A stretch of DNA of 28,475 nt from CALEUX01 sp964608615 (GTDB taxonomy: Bacteria; Bacteroidota; Bacteroidia; Bacteroidales; Marinilabiliaceae). The stretch's first letter is position 1, and each line of letters opens with the position of its first letter. Where the stretch lies: the NCBI GenBank assembly GCA_964608615.1, contig CAZSQG010000055.1:1-28475 (forward strand), written 5' to 3'. A model generated the notes under the pieces. The model ran no database searches. It was not told the origin of the DNA and saw only the letters and a list, made by a program, of their open reading frames with translations. This document shows positions 23,678 through 28,475 of the stretch, piece by piece. Both the position numbers and the translations under genes were made by a program.

Positions 23678-25246
23678 ATGAAATTAAGATTGTTATCATT
23701 TATATTGATTAGTGCAATTACTGGAACATTGTCAGCCCAGCTATGGACTCCTGATTTGGGAAATGGCAGGTTTAAGAATCCAATTCTTTATGCTGATTAT
23801 TCTGATCCGGATATGATTAAAGTGGGGGACGATTTTTATATGGTTGCCTCCAGTTTTAACTGTATGCCGGGTATTCCTATTTTGCACTCAAAAGATCTGG
23901 TTAACTGGACCATTATTAATCATGTATTTGATGCTTTGCCATATCAGAAGTTCGATAAACCTGCACATGGATTGGGAGCCTGGGCCCCATCGATTCGGTT
24001 TAATGACAATAAATTTTACGTGTACGTTTGTACTCCCGATGAAGGGTTGTTTGTTGCTGTGACTGATGATCCACACAACAAATGGGAGTTGCATCATGTT
24101 GTGGATGTAGCATTATGGGAGGATCCTTGTCCGCTGTGGGACGACGATGGCAATGCTTACCTTGTTCGAAGTAAATTATGTGGCAATGAATTGTTTTTGC
24201 ATAAAATGAGTGCTGATGGGTTGACTCTTTTGGATAATGGGATTTCAATATATCGTGATGAAAGCCAGCCAACCATTGAAGGGCCTAAATTAATTAAACG
24301 AAATGGGTATTATTACATCCTGGCGCCTGCAGGGGGCGTTTCTGAAGGTTGGCAGACTGTTTTGCGATCAAAGAATATTTATGGGCCATATGATGTTATG
24401 AATGTTCTGCATCAGGGCAATACTAATGTAAACGGACCACATCAGGGAGGGCTTGTTGAGTTGGAGTCGGGCGAGTCGTGGTTTATGCATTTTCAGGATA
24501 AGCCACCGTATGGCCGAATTGTGCATTTACAACCTGTAAAATGGGTTGATAACTGGCCTTTATTGGGAGAGGATATTAATGATGATGGCATAGGAGAGCC
24601 GGTTTTGGAATATAACAAACCAAATGTGGGTAAAATCTGGCCTATTGCTACTCCGCCAACTACTGATGAGTTTAATAATGGAGAATTGGGATTACAATGG
24701 CAATGGCATGCCAATCCAAAACATGAGTGGTTTGTGTTAATGGAAGGACAGCTACAACTCAATGCTGTTAAGAATATAGGACAGAATGGAAGTTTGTGGT
24801 TGGCTCCCAATTTATTGCTGCAAAAATTCCCGGCTCCTGAATTTTCCGTAACAACTAAAATTGAATTTAATGGCGAATTAGTTGGTGAACAGGCTGGATT
24901 GGTAATAATGGGTGCGGAGTGGGCTTTTATTGTTTTCGAAAAAACTGCGATGCTTAATCAGATAGCAATGTATAATGGAACTTATAATCGTTGCGATCCG
25001 GCAACCGATCTTCAGGAGTCAATATCAACTGATGAAAACTCCTGTTATTTTCGTGTAACAGTTGCTGATGGCGGATTATGCAGTTTTAGTTTTAGTTTCG
25101 ACAATATGAATTTCACAACCTTAGGTAAGCCTTTTCAGGCTAAAAGTGGCAGATGGATTGGGGCCAAAGTGGGATTGTTTAACCTTAATCCAAACATGCA
25201 GGAAAGTAAAGGATATGCAAAGTTCGATTGGGTTAGATTTGAGTGA
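23678..25246 (+). CDS. Secreted glycoside hydrolase family 43 (beta-xylosidase/arabinofuranosidase type)
   Basis: This 522-residue inverting glycosidase of family GH43 probably cleaves beta-1,4-xylosyl or alpha-L-arabinosyl residues of plant hemicellulose. A Sec signal peptide ends near residue 20 (LSAQ). The five-bladed propeller domain runs about 30-320 with the expected acidic triad: general base Asp43 in YSDPDM, Asp149 in WEDPCPLW, and general acid Glu201 in TIEGPKL. A C-terminal beta-sandwich (about 325-522), of the XynB C-terminal type, follows. There is no lipobox and no type IX C-terminal domain, so it should be periplasmic. SusC/SusD genes and other glycosidases are absent nearby, so it is not in a standard polysaccharide-utilisation locus here. 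Exact specificity is uncertain. Confidence 0.93.
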   Translation: MKLRLLSFILISAITGTLSAQLWTPDLGNGRFKNPILYADYSDPDMIKVGDDFYMVASSFNCMPGIPILHSKDLVNWTIINHVFDALPYQKFDKPAHGLGAWAPSIRFNDNKFYVYVCTPDEGLFVAVTDDPHNKWELHHVVDVALWEDPCPLWDDDGNAYLVRSKLCGNELFLHKMSADGLTLLDNGISIYRDESQPTIEGPKLIKRNGYYYILAPAGGVSEGWQTVLRSKNIYGPYDVMNVLHQGNTNVNGPHQGGLVELESGESWFMHFQDKPPYGRIVHLQPVKWVDNWPLLGEDINDDGIGEPVLEYNKPNVGKIWPIATPPTTDEFNNGELGLQWQWHANPKHEWFVLMEGQLQLNAVKNIGQNGSLWLAPNLLLQKFPAPEFSVTTKIEFNGELVGEQAGLVIMGAEWAFIVFEKTAMLNQIAMYNGTYNRCDPATDLQESISTDENSCYFRVTVADGGLCSFSFSFDNMNFTTLGKPFQAKSGRWIGAKVGLFNLNPNMQESKGYAKFDWVRFE

Positions 25247-25344
25247 AAAATGCATACTAATGTTTTGAGAATTGCTAAAAGCCTGGAGGTATTAACTTGT
25301 TGTTCACATGGGTGTCAAAATTCCTGATTATTATTTTTGGATTG

Positions 25345-25407
25345 AAAAAAAAAAACCGTGAAGTTCACAAAGACCAATTTATGGCTTTGCGAATTTCACG
25401 GTTTTTT
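25345..25407. terminator. Bidirectional terminator between GH43 and PIN-PhoH genes
   Basis: A long hairpin has a perfect 13-bp outer stem (25350-25362 with 25395-25407; AAAAAACCGTGAA with its complement) and an inner CACAAAG/CTTTGCG pairing with one mismatch. A-runs on one side and T-runs on the other let it end transcripts from both convergent genes. Confidence 0.85.
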
Positions 25408-25450
25408 AGTGACTATTCAGTTGAAGGTTTTTTTAGAATAGCTTTTTTTG

Positions 25451-26791
25451 CTAAAGCAGATTTGAAGCCAATTCGGCCAGATAACTACGTTCGCCCTTAA
25501 TAAGGTTAACATGGGCAAACAAATCTTGTCCTTTCATTTTATCGGTAAGATAGGCCAACCCATTCGATTGCATATCCAGATAAGGAGAATCGATTTGGTG
25601 GATATCTCCGGTAAAAATGAGTTTAGTACCTTCGCCAGCCCGGGTTATGATAGTTTTTACTTCATGAGGTGTCAGGTTTTGAGCCTCGTCTACAATAAAG
25701 AAGGCATCTGATAAACTTCGGCCTCTGATGTAAGCCAGTGGTGTTATAATTAGTTCATCTTTTTTTTGCATTTCCTCAATTTGAGCAAGCTCCTTACTGT
25801 TGGCCGCAAATTTATTTTTAATAACTGTAAGGTTATCGAAAAGTGGCAACATATAAGGACCTATTTTTTCTTTTACATCGCCTGGAAGAAACCCAATATC
25901 GCGGTTTGAAAGAGGAATAATGGGCCGGGCTAAAAGAATCTGTTTGTACATTTTGCATTGCTGTAAAGCTGAAGCTAAGGCTAGCAATGTTTTACCAGTA
26001 CCCGCTTTCCCGGTTAAAGAAACCAGTTTAATGTCGGGATTCAGAAGGGCATTTAAAGAGAATGTTTGTTCAGCATTTCTTGGCTCAATGCCAAAGGCGG
26101 CATGTTTTTCAACTCGTTTAATTGTTTGAGCAAATGGATCGAAACATGCCAAAACACTTTGGTTGCTGTTGCGCAGAATAAAATACTGGTTGGCCATGTT
26201 GGCTTCAATGGTCATGGGGAAGTCTGCTCGGGGAATTGAGCCATTTTTATATAGTTTCTCAATGGCTTCAAGTGAAAAATCATCATAGGTATCAACACCT
26301 TTATGAAGAATCTCGATATTCTTAACCTTATCTGATTCGTAGTCTTCCGAAGTAAGACCAAGCGATTTGGCCTTCATTCTTAAATTAATGTCTTTGCTGA
26401 TAAAAATAGTGGTTCTATCTTTAAACTGCTCTTTAATGAAAATGGCGATTGCAAGAATCCTGTGATCGGGTGTTTTTTCACTAAATGAATCATTCATTAC
26501 CTGAGGAAAATCTTTCCCGGTAGCAATAAAAAGTCTTCCTTTGTCCGGGCCAAGAGGAACACCTTCTGTAAAGAGTTTTTCGCCGGCTAACTGGTCAAGT
26601 TGGCGCACAAACTCTCTTGCCTGAAAATTTATCTGATCGCTCCCTTTTTTGAACTTGTCAAGTTCTTCCAAAACTACAATGGGGATGATCACGTCGTTAT
26701 CCTGAAAATTATAAATGCACTGGTGATCATGTAACAGGACATTGGTATCAAGAATAAAAATTTTTGAATTATTCTTTTTTTTAGTAGCCAT
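25451..26791 (-). CDS. PhoH-family ATPase with N-terminal PIN domain
   Basis: This 446-residue protein fuses a PIN ribonuclease-like domain (about 9-150) to a PhoH-type P-loop ATPase (about 235-446). The PIN acidic residues are visible: Asp15 in ILDTNVLL, the EELDKFK pair, TPDHRILA and SKDINLR. The ATPase has Walker A GKAGTGKT at 261-268 with Lys267, and Walker B FFIVDEAQN. This PhoH2-like architecture is widespread, and in other bacteria such proteins have RNA unwinding and cleavage activity. No small antitoxin gene lies just upstream, unlike the mycobacterial phoAT-phoH2 pair. It converges on the GH43 gene, and the hairpin 44 bases after the stop should end its transcript. Cytoplasmic. Confidence 0.93.
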   Translation of the reverse strand: MATKKKNNSKIFILDTNVLLHDHQCIYNFQDNDVIIPIVVLEELDKFKKGSDQINFQAREFVRQLDQLAGEKLFTEGVPLGPDKGRLFIATGKDFPQVMNDSFSEKTPDHRILAIAIFIKEQFKDRTTIFISKDINLRMKAKSLGLTSEDYESDKVKNIEILHKGVDTYDDFSLEAIEKLYKNGSIPRADFPMTIEANMANQYFILRNSNQSVLACFDPFAQTIKRVEKHAAFGIEPRNAEQTFSLNALLNPDIKLVSLTGKAGTGKTLLALASALQQCKMYKQILLARPIIPLSNRDIGFLPGDVKEKIGPYMLPLFDNLTVIKNKFAANSKELAQIEEMQKKDELIITPLAYIRGRSLSDAFFIVDEAQNLTPHEVKTIITRAGEGTKLIFTGDIHQIDSPYLDMQSNGLAYLTDKMKGQDLFAHVNLIKGERSYLAELASNLL

Positions 26792-26948
26792 ATGAAGATG
26801 TTTTAAGAGGTTGATAATAAATGATTAAGGGGTATTGGCTTTAAATTGTGAAAAGGAGTTCTGTTTTTTGTCTCCCGGGTTTATTTTTTTTTATTAAATA
26901 ATGATTAAAAATACCAATTTAGCTGGTAAATTATCATTTTTGTATAAT

Positions 26949-26956
26949 TAATTTTG
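26949..26956 (+). promoter_or_regulatory. Candidate -7 box for folC
   Basis: TAATTTTG matches TAnnTTTG exactly and lies 20 bases before the folC ATG, implying a short leader. There is no matching TTTG at 19-21 bases upstream. Confidence 0.35.
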
Positions 26957-26976
26957 CGGTAATTTATTTAATTAAC

Positions 26977-28263
26977 ATGACCTATTCTGAAGCAATTTCT
27001 TTTTTGTTCGATCAGTTGCCAATGTTTCAACGAACCGGACCATCAGCTTATAAAGACAATCTAGAAAATACGTTGCGATTGGACGAGTATTTTAATCATC
27101 CGCATCATTGTTTTAAAACTATTCATGTTGCTGGCACCAATGGTAAGGGGTCTGTTTCGCACATGATTGCGTCAATTCTTCAGGAAGCAGGTTACTGCAC
27201 CGGATTATATACCTCGCCTCATTTACTTGATTTTCGTGAGCGGATTCGTGTAAATGGAGCGATGATTTTAAAAGATGAAGTGACTGAGTTTGTTAAAAAC
27301 CACCAGACTATTATTAGAGAAATATCGCCCTCGTTTTTTGAGATGACAGTAGCCATGGCGTTTGATTATTTTGCACGCAAGCAGGTTGATGTTGCGGTTA
27401 TTGAAGTTGGTCTTGGCGGCAGGCTTGATTCTACCAATATAATTTTGCCCGAGATAAGTGTTATTACAAATATTGGAATTGATCATATTGCCTTGCTTGG
27501 TAATACTCTTACGGCTATCGCCCGTGAGAAGGCAGGGATAATTAAAAAAGAAACGCCGGTTGTTATTGGACAGTATCAGGATGAGGTCATTGATGTTTTT
27601 GTTGAAATGGCAGAATCTTGTCAGGCTCCGTTGTCAATAGCTGATTCAATTTATACTGCTCAGCCTAAAGGACTAAAAAAAGGGTTTCAGAGTTTGGATA
27701 TAGTGAAAAGTGGTAAGGTTTTTCTTGAAGAAGTTCAATTACCTTTGCTGGGGAAATATCAGATGCGAAATGTGCCTACGGTGTGTTTAGCCATTGAGAA
27801 GTTACTTTTAAAAGGGTTTTCAGTAACACATGAAAATATTAAAAATGGGTTAGCCAAGGTGGTGTTAAATACTGGATTGATGGGTCGTTGGCAAATTTTG
27901 GGAACGGACCCGCTTATTGTATGCGACACAGGACATAATGAAGATGGGCTGCGTGAAGTAGTTAGTCAGATTAATGAAACACCGCATAAGCAATTGCATT
28001 TTGTAATAGGAATGGTTAGCGATAAATCCATTGAAGCCGTTTTACGACTGTTACCTGTTGATGGAATTTATTATTTTGCCAAGGCTAATATTCCGAGAGG
28101 GCTTGATGCAAACGACTTAAAATCAATGGCTCAGAAGTTTGGTTTGGTTGGGCAAGCGTATTCATCGGTTAAGGATGCTTTTAACAGTGCAAAAAATAAT
28201 GCAGGCATTAATGATTTGATACTCATTAGTGGAAGTACTTTTGTTGTGGCGGAAGTGATTTAA
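26977..28263 (+). CDS. folC: Folylpolyglutamate synthase/dihydrofolate synthase
   Basis: FolC adds glutamate to dihydropteroate and extends the polyglutamate tail of folates in the cytoplasm, using ATP. The 428 residues show the Mur-ligase-related fold: P-loop GTNGKGS at 53-59, the YTSPHLLDFRERIRVNG loop, EVGLGGRLDSTN, and NIGIDHIALLGNTL with the metal-binding His. The C-terminal domain has GRWQ and DTGHNEDG. It is divergent from the PIN-PhoH gene across 185 bases. No terminator is seen after its stop; the tRNA promoter begins 14 bases later, so folC transcripts may run into the tRNA genes. Whether the enzyme is bifunctional cannot be judged from sequence. Confidence 0.95.
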   Translation: MTYSEAISFLFDQLPMFQRTGPSAYKDNLENTLRLDEYFNHPHHCFKTIHVAGTNGKGSVSHMIASILQEAGYCTGLYTSPHLLDFRERIRVNGAMILKDEVTEFVKNHQTIIREISPSFFEMTVAMAFDYFARKQVDVAVIEVGLGGRLDSTNIILPEISVITNIGIDHIALLGNTLTAIAREKAGIIKKETPVVIGQYQDEVIDVFVEMAESCQAPLSIADSIYTAQPKGLKKGFQSLDIVKSGKVFLEEVQLPLLGKYQMRNVPTVCLAIEKLLLKGFSVTHENIKNGLAKVVLNTGLMGRWQILGTDPLIVCDTGHNEDGLREVVSQINETPHKQLHFVIGMVSDKSIEAVLRLLPVDGIYYFAKANIPRGLDANDLKSMAQKFGLVGQAYSSVKDAFNSAKNNAGINDLILISGSTFVVAEVI

Positions 28264-28276
28264 TTTTAAAAAAGTT

Positions 28277-28307
28277 TTTGCTGTTCATTAAAACTCTTCT
28301 ATCTTTG
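28277..28307 (+). promoter_or_regulatory. Bacteroidota-type promoter for tRNA-Val array
   Basis: TTTG at 28277-28280, a 19-base spacer, and TATCTTTG at 28300-28307 exactly match the TTTG-N19-21-TAnnTTTG consensus of the primary sigma factor in Bacteroidota. Transcription would start near 28312, about 16 bases before the first tRNA. It is the best promoter match in the window. Confidence 0.8.
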
Positions 28308-28327
28308 CATCGCTTTTAAAAAAATGA

Positions 28328-28402
28328 GGGCGCTTAGCTCAGCTGGTTCAGAGCATCTGGTTTACACCCAGAGGGTCAGCGGTTCGAATCCGTTAGCGCC
28401 CA
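28328..28402 (+). tRNA. tRNA-Val (UAC), first copy
   Basis: A full 75-nt cloverleaf can be drawn. The acceptor stem is GGGCGCT paired with AGCGCCC, and the D arm contains TAGCTCAGCTGGTTCAGAGC. The anticodon stem TCTGG/CCAGA closes the loop TTTACAC, giving anticodon TAC (UAC, valine). The T loop is GGTTCGAATCC. CCA is not encoded. Confidence 0.97.
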
Positions 28403-28420
28403 CTTCATTTGATTATTTTA

Positions 28421-28475
28421 GGGCGCTTAGCTCAGCTGGTTCAGAGCATCTGGTTTACACCCAGAGGGTCAGCGG
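28421..28475 (+). tRNA. tRNA-Val (UAC), second copy, cut by window edge
   Basis: The 55 visible bases are identical to the first copy, including the anticodon loop. The spacer between copies is 18 bases. The final 20 bases (T arm and acceptor 3' side) lie outside the window. Confidence 0.95.

Noticed and set aside
23493..23699. 68-codon minus-strand frame before the GH43 gene
   Set aside because: It overlaps the GH43 start codon region and has low-complexity aromatic composition; no homology recognised.
25297..25500. 67-codon plus-strand frame after the GH43 gene
   Set aside because: It runs through the bidirectional terminator and into the end of the PIN-PhoH gene on the other strand; no domain is seen.
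25451..26791. PIN-PhoH protein as a toxin-antitoxin module
   Set aside because: No small antitoxin-like gene is present upstream; the next gene is divergent folC, 185 bases away.

Overview
This window comes from a member of the Bacteroidota, most likely class Bacteroidia; the order cannot be fixed from sequence alone, though Marinilabiliales-type relatives would fit. The evidence is a type IX secretion/gliding gene set (gldJ, porU, porV), AT-rich DNA with few Shine-Dalgarno sites, TAnnTTTG-type promoter boxes (one with a perfect TTTG-N19-TAnnTTTG layout before tRNA genes), a PIN-PhoH fusion protein, a long-form urocanase and a GH43 glycosidase. Nearly all of it looks like ordinary chromosome. 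I see no phage, insertion sequence or CRISPR array.

Layout. 1-2905 is the 3' part of a multi-PAS hybrid histidine kinase whose start lies outside the window; its stop is one base from the stop of a convergent CapA-like gene (2907-4022). 4281-6098 is a long-chain acyl-CoA synthetase. 6099-6583 has no gene but is dense in repeats: a 51-bp tandem duplication, a perfect 22-bp hairpin, and 26-nt imperfect inverted repeats around both. A cold-shock protein with its own terminator (6584-6775) and an isolated urocanase (6937-8943) follow.

8949-14799, minus strand, is an apparent operon porU-porV-ispF-thioredoxin-like. It is divergent from gldJ (15436-16932) and murF (16997-18295) across a 636-bp intergenic region. 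PorU and PorV export and anchor type IX cargo at the outer membrane. GldJ is a lipoprotein tied to gliding and to this secretion machine. IspF and MurF are housekeeping enzymes of isoprenoid and peptidoglycan synthesis.

18356-21154, minus strand, is a three-gene unit: inositol-monophosphatase-family protein, LpxL-type acyltransferase and family 2 glycosyltransferase, suggestive of envelope lipid or glycan synthesis. 21522-23405 holds three unrecognised membrane or exported proteins on the plus strand, one with an EF-hand-like calcium loop. 23678-25246 is a secreted GH43 glycosidase without SusC/SusD partners. A bidirectional terminator separates it from a convergent PIN-PhoH gene (25451-26791). 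folC (26977-28263) and two identical tRNA-Val(UAC) genes, the second cut by the window edge, finish the window.

I did not find a convincing undescribed system. The best candidates for a second look are the repeat element at 6170-6510, the unknown cluster at 21522-23405, and the terminator placed just before murF.
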